A stretch of 64,000 bases of DNA from contig NZ_SJZJ01000007.1 in NCBI RefSeq assembly GCF_004337475.1, positions 62,001-126,000 on the forward strand. Direction: 5' to 3'. The translations under genes and the position numbers were made by a program. How positions within the stretch are numbered: the first letter of the stretch is position 1; each line of letters opens with the position of its first letter. The stretch comes from Nocardioides jejuensis. Its GTDB lineage: Bacteria; Actinomycetota; Actinomycetes; Propionibacteriales; Nocardioidaceae. Below, in pieces: positions 11,193-18,751 of the stretch. A model generated the notes under the pieces. The model saw only the letters and a list, made by a program, of their open reading frames with translations, was not told the origin of the DNA and made no database searches.

Positions 11193-11969
11193 TCAGCGGA
11201 AGTCGATCAACAGACCGTCGTCATCGTCGTGCTCGCCGGCGGGCTGCGCCGGATCGGCCTCGCCGTCGGCGCCGTCGCGGGGCGGTACTGACCACGGGTG
11301 CTCGATCACGCCCGCGCGGAAGCAGTGCGCGATCTGCGGGAGCTGCATGCCGTCGGGGCCGCGGCCGTAGTCGTCGTAGAGCGCGCGGACGTCGTCGAGC
11401 AGCCGCTCCTTCGCGGCCGCGTCCATCGTCGCGACCCGCGGGTCGAGGAGGGCCAGCGCACAGAGCCCGTCGCGGTGGACGGTGGTCCAGTGGCGGAAGC
11501 TGTCGGCGTCGACGAAGCCGAACTTCGTGGACTGCACGATCGAGTCCGGCGTCTCCGGGGCCGCGGTCTCGTCGCCGAGCAGGCGGGCGAACTTCCGCAC
11601 CCACGGGATCTTCGTGTCGAGGGTCTCGATGACCACGGCGACGTGGCCGCCGGGACGCAGGACGCGGGAGAACTCCGTGAGCGCCGCCTCCTCGTCGTAC
11701 GTGTGGAAGTTGCGGGCGACGACGACGTCGACGGAGGCGTCGAGGTTGGGCAGGCGCTCCGCGGTCGCCGCCGACGTGCGTACGCCGGGGTGCAGCTCGG
11801 CCAGCCGCTCGACCGCGGCCGCCGAGGAGTCGGTGGCGTGGACGTCGTGTCCCAGCGCGACGAGCTGGCCGGTGAGTGCGCCGTCGCCGGCGCCGATCTC
11901 GAGCACGGACTTCTGGTCGGTGCCGACCAGCCAGGCCACAGCCGCCACGGGGTACGTCGTCTCGCTCAC
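11193..11969 (-). CDS. Class I SAM-dependent methyltransferase
   Basis: A 258-aa enzyme with the SAM-binding glycine loop VLEIGAGDGALTGQL near residues 20-34, the acidic ribose contact HATDSS, and the motif IV/V segment VDVVVARNFHTYDEEAALTE followed by VLRPGGHVAVVIE. This is the Methyltransf_11/UbiE-like layout; the substrate cannot be told. GTG 11967-11969 is preferred because TAACCT lies seven nt upstream (complement of 11977-11982), the leaderless pattern; the next start upstream would run into the divergent gene. The C-terminal tail is acidic (EHDDDDG). Confidence 0.78.
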   Translation of the reverse strand: MSETTYPVAAVAWLVGTDQKSVLEIGAGDGALTGQLVALGHDVHATDSSAAAVERLAELHPGVRTSAATAERLPNLDASVDVVVARNFHTYDEEAALTEFSRVLRPGGHVAVVIETLDTKIPWVRKFARLLGDETAAPETPDSIVQSTKFGFVDADSFRHWTTVHRDGLCALALLDPRVATMDAAAKERLLDDVRALYDDYGRGPDGMQLPQIAHCFRAGVIEHPWSVPPRDGADGEADPAQPAGEHDDDDGLLIDFR

Positions 11970-11976
11970 CTCGACG

Positions 11977-11989
11977 AGGTTACTAGGCT
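11977..11989. promoter_or_regulatory. Overlapping divergent -10 boxes
   Basis: TAACCT (complement of 11977-11982) serves the minus-strand methyltransferase and TAGGCT (11984-11989) the plus-strand Fic-like gene. They sit 7 and 8 nt before the two GTG codons, and no ribosome site is visible on either side. The two starts are only 28 bp apart. Confidence 0.55.
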
Positions 11990-11997
11990 CTGCGCTT

Positions 11998-12723
11998 GTG
12001 ACCATGGATCCTCTTGCCTCGCTGGCCAGCCTCGAGGGCGTTCCGTCCGCCTTTGCGTCGAGTCGTGACGGCGTCGACGCGCTGCTGCGTGACCGGGGTC
12101 TCCGCAAGACGTCGCCGGAGCTGACGGGCGAGTCGCTGCTGCGCGGCGCCTGGGCCTCTGCGGTGCTCGAGGGATCGACGTCGTCCATGGACCAGGTGCG
12201 CGCCGGCGAGGGCGACGAGATCGCCGCCTCGGCTGTGCGGGTCTCGACCGAGCTGCTCTCGCTCGTGCCGGTCCTGAAGCGTTCGCCGCTGCAGGCCTTC
12301 GCCCGGATCCACGCGCTGGCCGGCCTCGGCTCCGTGCACGCAGAGGACCTCGGGCGCCCCCGGTCGGCCGAGGCTGCGGCAGGCCTGCAGACGCTGGCCG
12401 CCCGTCTGCTCGCTCCGACCACGGCGCCCGCGATGCTCGTCGCGGCGATCGTCCACGCGGACCTCGCCACGGCCACGCCGTTCGCGTCGCACAACGGCAT
12501 CGTCGCGCGTGCCGCCGAGCGCCTCGTCCTCGTCGCCCGCGGCGTCGACGAGAAGTCGCTGCTCGTGCCCGAGGAGGGTCACCGCTTCTTCCAGGCGGAG
12601 TACGAGTCGAACCTCCGCGCCTACGCGCACGCCTCCGGTGTCTCCGGCGTCCATGCGTGGCTGCTGTACGCCGCCGAGGCCTACGCCAAGGCAGCCGAGG
12701 CCTCCCCGGTCAAGGCGAAGTAA
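11998..12723 (+). CDS. Fic-like fold protein with degenerate active site (often annotated 'oxidoreductase')
   Basis: A 241-aa helical protein. A stretch near residues 155-175, ATPFASHNGIVARAAERL, aligns with the Fic motif HPFx(D/E)GNGRxxR but lacks the catalytic His (Thr instead), has Ser-His for Asp-Gly and Ile for the first Arg. AMP transfer by the usual mechanism is therefore unlikely. Proteins of this type sit beside the HAD-IB/ssd/tad cluster in many actinobacteria, which supports it as a real conserved gene. GTG 11998 fits a leaderless start; an ATG lies two codons later. Function is unknown. Confidence 0.6.
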   Translation: MTMDPLASLASLEGVPSAFASSRDGVDALLRDRGLRKTSPELTGESLLRGAWASAVLEGSTSSMDQVRAGEGDEIAASAVRVSTELLSLVPVLKRSPLQAFARIHALAGLGSVHAEDLGRPRSAEAAAGLQTLAARLLAPTTAPAMLVAAIVHADLATATPFASHNGIVARAAERLVLVARGVDEKSLLVPEEGHRFFQAEYESNLRAYAHASGVSGVHAWLLYAAEAYAKAAEASPVKAK

Positions 12724-12748
12724 GCCGCCGTATCGAGCGGACATGCGA

Positions 12749-12781
12749 GCGGCACCGGTGCTCAAAGAGTTCCGGTGCCGC
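12749..12781. terminator. Hairpin between convergent genes
   Basis: GCGGCACCGG (12749-12758) pairs with CCGGTGCCGC (12772-12781) around a 13-nt A-rich loop. It lies 26 bp after the Fic-like gene. Confidence 0.65.
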
Positions 12782-13010
12782 CGCTGACACGTGATGCGCG
12801 TTGGTTACCAAGCGTGCACTCTCAATTGCTGCCTCGGCTCTTTGGCCGCTCGGTCAGCGCCCTGTTAGGAAGGGTGAATCGCCGCGTGGGTGCCAGGCTC
12901 ACGTGCTGCTGTGAAGTTCTCGTGCTCCATGTGTACGCCGCAAAGCGAGGCACTTCAAGCCTTGATCTTTGGCCGGTGGAGGCGCATGCTCCGCGCCCGC
13001 GCGACGGTGC
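12782..13010. other. Gene-free stretch with lower GC
   Basis: About 230 bp between the hairpin and the end of the HAD-IB gene hold no plausible reading frame. Base composition is clearly less GC-rich than its neighbours (for example TTGGTTACCAAGCG and TCAATTGC). No tRNA, repeat or promoter pair is recognised. Confidence 0.4.
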
Positions 13011-13814
13011 TCAGACGGTGCGGTTGCGGCGGTGGCTGAGGACGATCGCGCTGCCCACGGCGACGGCTCCGCCGACGGCGAGCGCGGCCAGGGTGGGCTT
13101 GGCGGGCGGCAGGTTCATCCGGCGCTGGAGCGCGACCGGCTTGGTGAAGACGAGGACCGGCCAGCCGTTCTTGACCGCGAGCTTGCGGAGGTCCTTGTCG
13201 GGGTTGACCGCATAGCCGTGGCCGACCGCGCTGAGCATCGGAGCGTCGGTGATCGAGTCGCTGTAGGCGTAGCACTGGGCCAGGTCGTAGCCGCGCTGCT
13301 CGGCGAGCTCGCGGATCGCGGCAGCCTTGGTCTCGGCGTACGCGTAGTACTCGATCTGGCCGGTGTAGGCGCCGTCGACGACCTCGAGGCGCGTCGCCAC
13401 GACGTCGTCCGCACCGAGCATCGCGCCGATGGGTCCGACCATCTCGACACCGGAGGTGGAGACGATGATGACGTCGCGCCCGGCCGCGTGGTGCTCCTCG
13501 ATGAGGGAGACCGCCTCGTCGTAGACCATCGGGTCGACGATGTTGTGGAGGGTCTCGGCGACGATCTCGTTGACCGTGGAGACCTGCCAGCCCTTGACCA
13601 GCTCGGACATGAAGGCCCGCAGCTTCTCCATCTGGTCGTGGTCCGCGCCGCCGACGACGTACATGAACTGCGCGTAGGCGCCGCGCAGCATCACGCGCCG
13701 GGAGATCAGCCCGCCAGCCTGGAACTTGCGGTTGAACGCAAGAGCGCTCGACTTGGCGAGGATCGTCTTGTCGAGGTCGAAGAAGGCTGCCTGGCGGCGC
13801 CCCATGGCGGACAT
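13011..13814 (-). CDS. HAD-IB family hydrolase (SerB-like phosphatase)
   Basis: A 267-aa HAD-superfamily protein. Motif I is AAFFDLDKTI (nucleophile Asp near residue 12), motif II is VIIVSTSG, and motif IV is YAYSDSITDAPML. This is subfamily IB, related to phosphoserine phosphatase, with a helical cap between motifs I and II. A hydrophobic segment near the C-terminus (TLAALAVGGAVAVGSAIVL) followed by basic residues suggests membrane attachment, as in the mycobacterial neighbour of ssd. It is divergent from ssd. ATG 13812-13814 is used, with a second ATG three codons later. Substrate is unknown. Confidence 0.82.
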   Translation of the reverse strand: MSAMGRRQAAFFDLDKTILAKSSALAFNRKFQAGGLISRRVMLRGAYAQFMYVVGGADHDQMEKLRAFMSELVKGWQVSTVNEIVAETLHNIVDPMVYDEAVSLIEEHHAAGRDVIIVSTSGVEMVGPIGAMLGADDVVATRLEVVDGAYTGQIEYYAYAETKAAAIRELAEQRGYDLAQCYAYSDSITDAPMLSAVGHGYAVNPDKDLRKLAVKNGWPVLVFTKPVALQRRMNLPPAKPTLAALAVGGAVAVGSAIVLSHRRNRTV

Positions 13815-14009
13815 GTCATCGAGTCTAGGTGGCACGCCGAGGCCTTTGGGGAGATTTGCTTGCCGGTGGAGGGCTGTGGGCTCAGTCGACGGTGGCGCCC
13901 GGCGCGATCGCGGCCCGGTGTTCATCCACAGATCGCCCGCCCGACGCTTCCTCCCCAGCCCGTACGCCGCCGGGCGCAGGTCGCGCCCGGCAGGGCGAGG
14001 GTCGAGTGC

Positions 14010-15035
14010 ATGGAGATGCCCCTGATCGTGACGCGCGACCCGTCCCTGACCGATGAGCTGCTGCGGTTGGCTGCCGCGGCAGGGGTCTCGCCGGAGGTCG
14101 CGTCCGATCCCGGCGCCGCCGTGCGGGCATGGCGGACCGCCGCGCTGGTGCTGGTCGGCGTCGACGTGGCCGGTGAGCTGGCAGGGCTCGGGCCACCGCG
14201 GCGCGACGGCGTTCACCTCGTCGGGTGTGACGGGGTGCCCGACCGGGCCTTCCGCCATGCGCTCGCCCTCGGGGCCGCGCACGTCGTCGAGCTGCCCGCG
14301 TCCGGCCCGTGGCTGCTCGACGTGCTCTCCGACGCACACGACGGGCGCCGCGCCGCGGCGACGACGGTGGCAGTTGTGGGCGGTTCCGGTGGGGCAGGCG
14401 CGACGACGCTCGCGTGCGCGCTCGGTCTGGTCGCGGGAGCGCGAGGTCCGGCCTGCCTTCTCGACGTCGATCCCGTGGGCCCGGGAGCGGACCGGGTGCT
14501 GGGCTTCGACCGGCTCGACGGTGCGCGATGGGGTGCCCTGGAGCAGACGACGGGTCGGCTCGGGTCGCAGTCGTTGCGCGACGCGCTGCCCCGCCGGGGC
14601 GGTCTTGGCGTCCTCACGTGGGCTGCAGGCACGCGCGCAGCACCGCAGGCGTTCGCTGTCCGCGAGGCCCTCGCGGCAGCGGCGCGAGGGCATGACGTGG
14701 TGGTGGCGGACCTTCCGCGGACGGGCGCGCTCACGGCTGACGTCGCCGGTCGTGTCGATGCGGTCCTGGTCGTAGCCCGGCCCACTCTTCCCGGTCTGGC
14801 CGCGACGGCTCGTGTCGTCGCCGGTCTCGGCGCGGGCAGGGTGGGCGTGGTCGTGCGTGGGAGCTCCGAGTCGCGCGCTGTCGCACAGGTCGTGGGTGCG
14901 CCCGTCGTGGCCACCATGGCTGACCAACGCGGTCTCGACGAGGCGGTGGACCTGGGCCGCGGGCCGGTCTGGACGCAGCGAGGTGTCCTGGCACGCACGG
15001 CGCGCCAGGCCCTCGCGTGGTGTGCGGCGGGCTGA
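14010..15035 (+). CDS. ssd: Septum site-determining protein Ssd-like (MinD-related, TadZ-like)
   Basis: A 341-aa protein. The first ~115 residues form a receiver-like domain. The second half is a ParA/MinD-type domain with a glycine-rich loop GGSGGAGATTLA near 123-134 that lacks the usual signature and P-loop lysines, as is known for this family. Later come LLDVDPVGPGADRVLG and DVVVADLPRTG. Ssd/TadZ proteins localise the Tad apparatus and affect septation in mycobacteria. It is first in the tad gene run, and cpaF starts one base after its stop. ATG 14010 has GAGGG upstream; ATG 14016 is an alternative. Confidence 0.82.
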   Translation: MEMPLIVTRDPSLTDELLRLAAAAGVSPEVASDPGAAVRAWRTAALVLVGVDVAGELAGLGPPRRDGVHLVGCDGVPDRAFRHALALGAAHVVELPASGPWLLDVLSDAHDGRRAAATTVAVVGGSGGAGATTLACALGLVAGARGPACLLDVDPVGPGADRVLGFDRLDGARWGALEQTTGRLGSQSLRDALPRRGGLGVLTWAAGTRAAPQAFAVREALAAAARGHDVVVADLPRTGALTADVAGRVDAVLVVARPTLPGLAATARVVAGLGAGRVGVVVRGSSESRAVAQVVGAPVVATMADQRGLDEAVDLGRGPVWTQRGVLARTARQALAWCAAG

Positions 15036-15036
15036 C

Positions 15037-16182
15037 GTGGTCGCGGTCGAGCTGGTCGATGAGGTGAGGTCTCGCCTGGCGCGCGCGGGACTTGCCGTCA
15101 CTCCCCACGCGGTCGCGGAGGCCTTGCGGGCGGCGGGTCGTCCGGTCGGCGATGCAACGGTCCTCGCGGTCCACGGGGTGCTGCGTGCCGAGTCCGTGGG
15201 CCTGGGGCCACTCGAGCCGTTGCTTGCCTCGTCCGGGGTGACCGACATCCTCGTCAACGGTCCGCGTGAGATCTGGCTGGACCGGGGTGGCGGTCTGGAG
15301 CGTGCAGACCCTTCGGTGGGCTTCGCTGACGAATCGGCGGTGCGGCGCTTCGCCCAGAGGCTCGCGGCCGCGGGAGGCAGGCGTCTCGACGACGCGTCGC
15401 CGACGGTCGATGTGCGACTGCCCGACGGCGTGCGGTGCCATGCCGTGCTGGCGCCCGTGTCGCGACCCGGCACCCTGGTGTCGCTGCGCGTGCCGCATCG
15501 GATGGGCCTGGGTCTGGAGGATCTCGTCGACCGTGAGGCCCTGACCGCTGCCGGGCTCGCGCTCGTGCGCCGCCTGCTTGCTGCCCGCGTCGCGTTCCTG
15601 ATCACCGGGGGCACGGGCACCGGCAAGACGACGCTTCTCGGAGCCATGCTGGCGGACGTCGACCCGGCGGAGCGGCTGGTCGTCGTCGAGGACTCCGCCG
15701 AGCTGCAGCCCTCGCACCCGCACGTCGTCGCACTCGAAGCACGGCCGGCCAACCTGGAGGGTGCCGGGGAGGTGCCGTTGCGTGCTCTGGTGCGGCAGGC
15801 GTTGCGGATGCGCCCCGACCGCCTCGTCGTCGGCGAGGTGCGCGGGGGAGAGGTGGTCGACCTGCTTGCGGCTCTCAACACCGGTCACGACGGCGGCTGC
15901 GGCACCCTCCACGCCAACTCCGTCGCAGACGTCCCCTCGCGCATCGAGGCGCTGGCGCTCGCCGCCGGTCTGGGGCGCGAGGCCACCCACAGCCAGCTCG
16001 CCTCAGCCGTCGGCGCCGTCCTCCACCTCACGCGAACGCCGCACCGTCGGCTCGTCGAGGTCGGCGTACCGGTGCGGGACCCGTCGGGCCTGGTGCGGAT
16101 GGAGGCAGCGATCCGTTTCGACGAGGACGGTGTGGCGCGGGAAGGGCCGGCTGCCGACCTGCTCGCCGCGAGGGTGCGATGA
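15037..16182 (+). CDS. tadA: TadA/CpaF-family secretion ATPase
   Basis: A 381-aa type II/IV secretion ATPase. The N-terminal domain carries SSGVTDILVNGPREIWLDR, Walker A GGTGTGKTT is at about 191-199, an acidic box and Asp box follow (VVVEDSAELQ), then MRPDRLVVGEVRGGEV with Walker B, and the His box TLHANS. It powers assembly of Flp/Tad pili or secretion. The GTG start (15037) follows the ssd stop by one base, and the end overlaps tadB (ATGA). It is somewhat shorter than classical CpaF because the N-terminal FHA-like part is absent. Confidence 0.93.
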   Translation: MVAVELVDEVRSRLARAGLAVTPHAVAEALRAAGRPVGDATVLAVHGVLRAESVGLGPLEPLLASSGVTDILVNGPREIWLDRGGGLERADPSVGFADESAVRRFAQRLAAAGGRRLDDASPTVDVRLPDGVRCHAVLAPVSRPGTLVSLRVPHRMGLGLEDLVDREALTAAGLALVRRLLAARVAFLITGGTGTGKTTLLGAMLADVDPAERLVVVEDSAELQPSHPHVVALEARPANLEGAGEVPLRALVRQALRMRPDRLVVGEVRGGEVVDLLAALNTGHDGGCGTLHANSVADVPSRIEALALAAGLGREATHSQLASAVGAVLHLTRTPHRRLVEVGVPVRDPSGLVRMEAAIRFDEDGVAREGPAADLLAARVR

Positions 16183-17009
16183 CCAGCTCGGTCGTGTGGG
16201 CCGTCGTGGCGACCATCGCCGGTGCTGGTGCGGCCGCCCTGGCGTGGCCCGCCTCGCCGGGCCTCAACGGTCGGGGGCGCCGGGCAGGAGTCGCGCGGCG
16301 CGCGCTGGCCGCTCTGGTGGCGGGTGTGTCGCTGGCGGTCGGTGCCGGTCTAGGACTCGACGACGTCGCATCCGCTGTAGGGGCCGCCTCCGGGTGGGTG
16401 GGGCCGGTCGTGCTCGGTGTGGCCGTGCTGGCCGCCGGCTCCTGGCTGCGCAAGCGGTCCGGAGCCCGCCGGCAGGTGGCGCGTCGGGGCGCCGAGGTGC
16501 TCGAGCTCTGTGACGACCTGGCCGGTGACCTCGAGGCTGGCGCCTCGCCCGGGGTCGCTCTGCACCGGGCAGCTGTTCGGTGGCCCGGGTTCGCCGGTCC
16601 GGCCAGCGCACATGCTCTTGGAGGCTCCGTTCCTGATGCATGGCGCGAGCTCGCCCGGCTTCCCGGCGCCGCCGACCTGCGGGCGGTTGCCGCTGCCTGG
16701 CAGGTCGCTGAGCGCACGGGTGCGGGTCTTGCTGATGCGCTGGCAGCCGTGGGGGCTGGTCTGCGGGACCAGCAGCGGACCCGCCGACTGGTCGCATCGG
16801 AGCTGGCCTCCGCCCGCGCCACCGCCCGCCTGATGGCCGCGCTCCCGCTGTTGACGCTCGCGGTCGGCTCGGGAGCAGGGGACCCGATCGGCTTCCTGGT
16901 CGGCACCCCCGTCGGGCTGGCCTGTGCGGCGGCGGGACTGGGTCTCGGGTTCGTCGGGGTGGCCTGGATCGAGGCGATCGCCACCGGGCTCGAGGAGGAC
17001 GCCCGATGA
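16179..17009 (+). CDS. tadB: TadB-like type II secretion F inner-membrane protein
   Basis: A 276-aa membrane protein with two hydrophobic segments near the N-terminus, a cytoplasmic GspF/T2SSF helical domain (LELCDDLAGDLEAGASPGVAL … QVAERTGAGLADALAAVG) and two C-terminal membrane helices (LMAALPLLTLAVGSGAG; VGLACAAAGLGLGFVGVAW). It would form the platform for the Tad pilus with TadC. It overlaps tadA and tadC by four bases on each side. Confidence 0.86.
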   Translation: MTSSVVWAVVATIAGAGAAALAWPASPGLNGRGRRAGVARRALAALVAGVSLAVGAGLGLDDVASAVGAASGWVGPVVLGVAVLAAGSWLRKRSGARRQVARRGAEVLELCDDLAGDLEAGASPGVALHRAAVRWPGFAGPASAHALGGSVPDAWRELARLPGAADLRAVAAAWQVAERTGAGLADALAAVGAGLRDQQRTRRLVASELASARATARLMAALPLLTLAVGSGAGDPIGFLVGTPVGLACAAAGLGLGFVGVAWIEAIATGLEEDAR

Positions 17010-17743
17010 CCGGCTGGTCGCTGGTGGCCCTCATCTCGGCCGTCTGCGCCGGTGCGCTCGCGGGCCCCACCTCGTCCGCGCGACGGCTCGCTCGTCTCGA
17101 GCAGGATCCGGCCGCGCTGGGCGGGCACGCGCGTGACGAGGGGGTGCTCCGGCGCGGTCGGCCCGTGCTCGCGCTGCTCGCCGGAGCCGCCGGAGTCACC
17201 CTCGTGCACGGGGTCGTCGGCCTGGCGCTCGCCGTCATCGCGCCCGTCGTGGTGTGGGTGGTGTGCACGCGCGCCGAGCCGCCCGGCGTACGTCGTGAGC
17301 GTGAGGCCGTACGTCGCGGGCTGCCGCACGTCACCCGTCTGCTGGCGGTGGTCCTGGCGGGCGGTCAGTCGGTGCCGACTGCGCTGGGTGTCGTCGCCGA
17401 TGCGTTGCCGGGCCCCGCCTCGGCGCCGCTCGCTCGCGCCCGATCGTCGCTCGCGGTCGGCGTTCCGACGGAGGCGGTGTGGGCGGATCTCGCGGCGACT
17501 CCCGGGCTGGAGCCCCTCGGCCGTGCACTGCAGCGGGCGTCGGAGAGCGGCGCGCGCGTGGCCGAGGTGGTCGCGCGGCTGGCGACTCGACTGTCCGATG
17601 AGGAGCGCGCCGCGGTGGAGGATCGGGCCCGCACCGTCGGCATTCGTGCCGCCGTGCCGTTGGGCCTGTGCCTCCTCCCGGCGTTCCTGCTGCTCGGCAT
17701 CGTCCCCGTGGTCGCGGGTGCGCTCGATGCGCTGCAGTGGTGA
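17006..17743 (+). CDS. tadC: TadC-like type II secretion F protein
   Basis: A 245-aa second platform protein of the same family as TadB. It has hydrophobic segments at about 7-20 and 50-85, the T2SSF repeat (GLPHVTRLLAVVLAGGQSVPTAL … RALQRASESGARVAEVVARL) and a C-terminal membrane helix (LGLCLLPAFLLLGIVPVVAG). It starts inside the tadB stop (ATGA). A gap of about 130 bp with an AAGGAG ribosome site separates it from the pilin gene, so the pilin may also have its own promoter. Confidence 0.85.
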   Translation: MTGWSLVALISAVCAGALAGPTSSARRLARLEQDPAALGGHARDEGVLRRGRPVLALLAGAAGVTLVHGVVGLALAVIAPVVVWVVCTRAEPPGVRREREAVRRGLPHVTRLLAVVLAGGQSVPTALGVVADALPGPASAPLARARSSLAVGVPTEAVWADLAATPGLEPLGRALQRASESGARVAEVVARLATRLSDEERAAVEDRARTVGIRAAVPLGLCLLPAFLLLGIVPVVAGALDALQW

Positions 17744-17876
17744 CCCCTTTCCTTCCACAGCGGCGGAGGCCGTCGCCCTGTGCACCGGCTGCCGTCGCTC
17801 TCGCGCGACCGGTCGCCCTTCGCGCCACGGTGAAGGTCGAGGGGCGACCGACGCCCCTCCGAGCGAAGGAGACGAC

Positions 17877-18047
17877 ATGACGACGAGGCGCGACGAGCAG
17901 GGCATCACCACGGCGGAGTATGCGGTCGGCACAGCCGCCGGCGCCGGACTGGCGGGGGTGCTCTACCAGCTGGTGACCGGTGGCTTCGGTGACCAGATGC
18001 TGCGGATGCTGTTCGACCACGTGCTCGGCCTGTTGGGCATCGGATGA
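17877..18047 (+). CDS. DUF4244 Flp-like pilin
   Basis: A 56-aa protein with a short basic leader MTTRRDEQG and then ITTAEYAVGTAAGAGLAGVL, which resembles Flp pilins: a processing glycine, a Glu at position +5 and a hydrophobic stalk. Processing after Gly9 is inferred. AAGGAG at 17866-17871 precedes the ATG. It overlaps tadE by four bases. In mycobacteria the equivalent gene has the same position. It is the likely major pilin or pseudopilin of this Tad system. Confidence 0.82.
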   Translation: MTTRRDEQGITTAEYAVGTAAGAGLAGVLYQLVTGGFGDQMLRMLFDHVLGLLGIG

Positions 18048-18409
18048 GAGCGCGGCGGGGCGAGCACGGGGCAGTGACGGCCGAGGCGGCGCTGGTGCTC
18101 CCGGTCCTTGCCGCGGTCGCGCTGGCGCTCGTCTGGATGCTCGGGCTGGGCGTCGCCCAGATGCGGGTCACCGACGCTGCCCGGGAGGCCGCCCGGGCGA
18201 TCGCGCGCGGTGATCCGGTGGCCGACGCGGAGGACGCGGCGCACGTCGCAGCGCCGGGTGCCACCGTGCAGGTCGACGGCGGCGGTCATCGGGTGCGGGT
18301 GACGGTCATCGACGAGGTGCGACCGCCGGGCGACCTGCTCGGTCACCTCGGCGCGGCCCGGGTTCATGCAACCGCAGAGGCCCTCGTCGAAGGCGTTGGC
18401 AGTGAGTGA
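18044..18409 (+). CDS. tadE: TadE-family pseudopilin
   Basis: A 121-aa protein with the TadE signature: basic start MRARRGEHG, then AVTAEAALVLPVLAAVALAL as a single N-terminal membrane segment preceded by a processing glycine, then an extracytoplasmic beta-rich part starting QMRVTDAAREAARAIARGD. TadE proteins are minor pilins processed by a prepilin peptidase. It starts within the pilin stop codon and overlaps the next gene by eight bases. Confidence 0.87.
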   Translation: MRARRGEHGAVTAEAALVLPVLAAVALALVWMLGLGVAQMRVTDAAREAARAIARGDPVADAEDAAHVAAPGATVQVDGGGHRVRVTVIDEVRPPGDLLGHLGAARVHATAEALVEGVGSE

Positions 18410-18746
18410 CCGCTCTGACCGCGGCACGGCGACGGTCGCGGTGGTGAGCTTCGTCGGCGTGGTCCTCGTGGTCGCACTGGCTGGCGCGACCATTCTCGGT
18501 GCGGCTGTCGCACACCGGAGGGCGCAGGCCGCTGCCGACCTGGCCGCGCTCTCCGGGGCGACGACCCGTCAGCAGGGAGGAGACGCCTGCCGGGCAGCCG
18601 CCGACGTCGCCCGAGCCAACGGCGCGGTGCTGGACGTCTGCCGCGAGGTCGCGGACGACCTGCAGGTGACGGTGTCCGTGGCGCTGCCGCATGCCGTGCC
18701 TGGCCTTGGCCACGTCAGCGCGCGGGCACGGGCCGGGCCGTCGTGA
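18402..18746 (+). CDS. TadG-like helicase-adjacent secretion protein (Rv3654c-like)
   Basis: A 114-aa protein starting at GTG 18402. The leader DRGTATVAVVSFVGVVLVVALAGATILGAAV (given here in one part of 20, DRGTATVAVVSFVGVVLVVA, and continuing hydrophobic) matches the TadE/TadG anchor, and HRRAQAAADLAALSGA is the usual TadG follow-on. It has two Cys pairs (GDACRAAADV; LDVCREV). It is the last gene of the tad run and is convergent with the helicase gene, 5 bp away. Confidence 0.8.
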   Translation: MSDRSDRGTATVAVVSFVGVVLVVALAGATILGAAVAHRRAQAAADLAALSGATTRQQGGDACRAAADVARANGAVLDVCREVADDLQVTVSVALPHAVPGLGHVSARARAGPS

Positions 18747-18751
18747 CCCCG

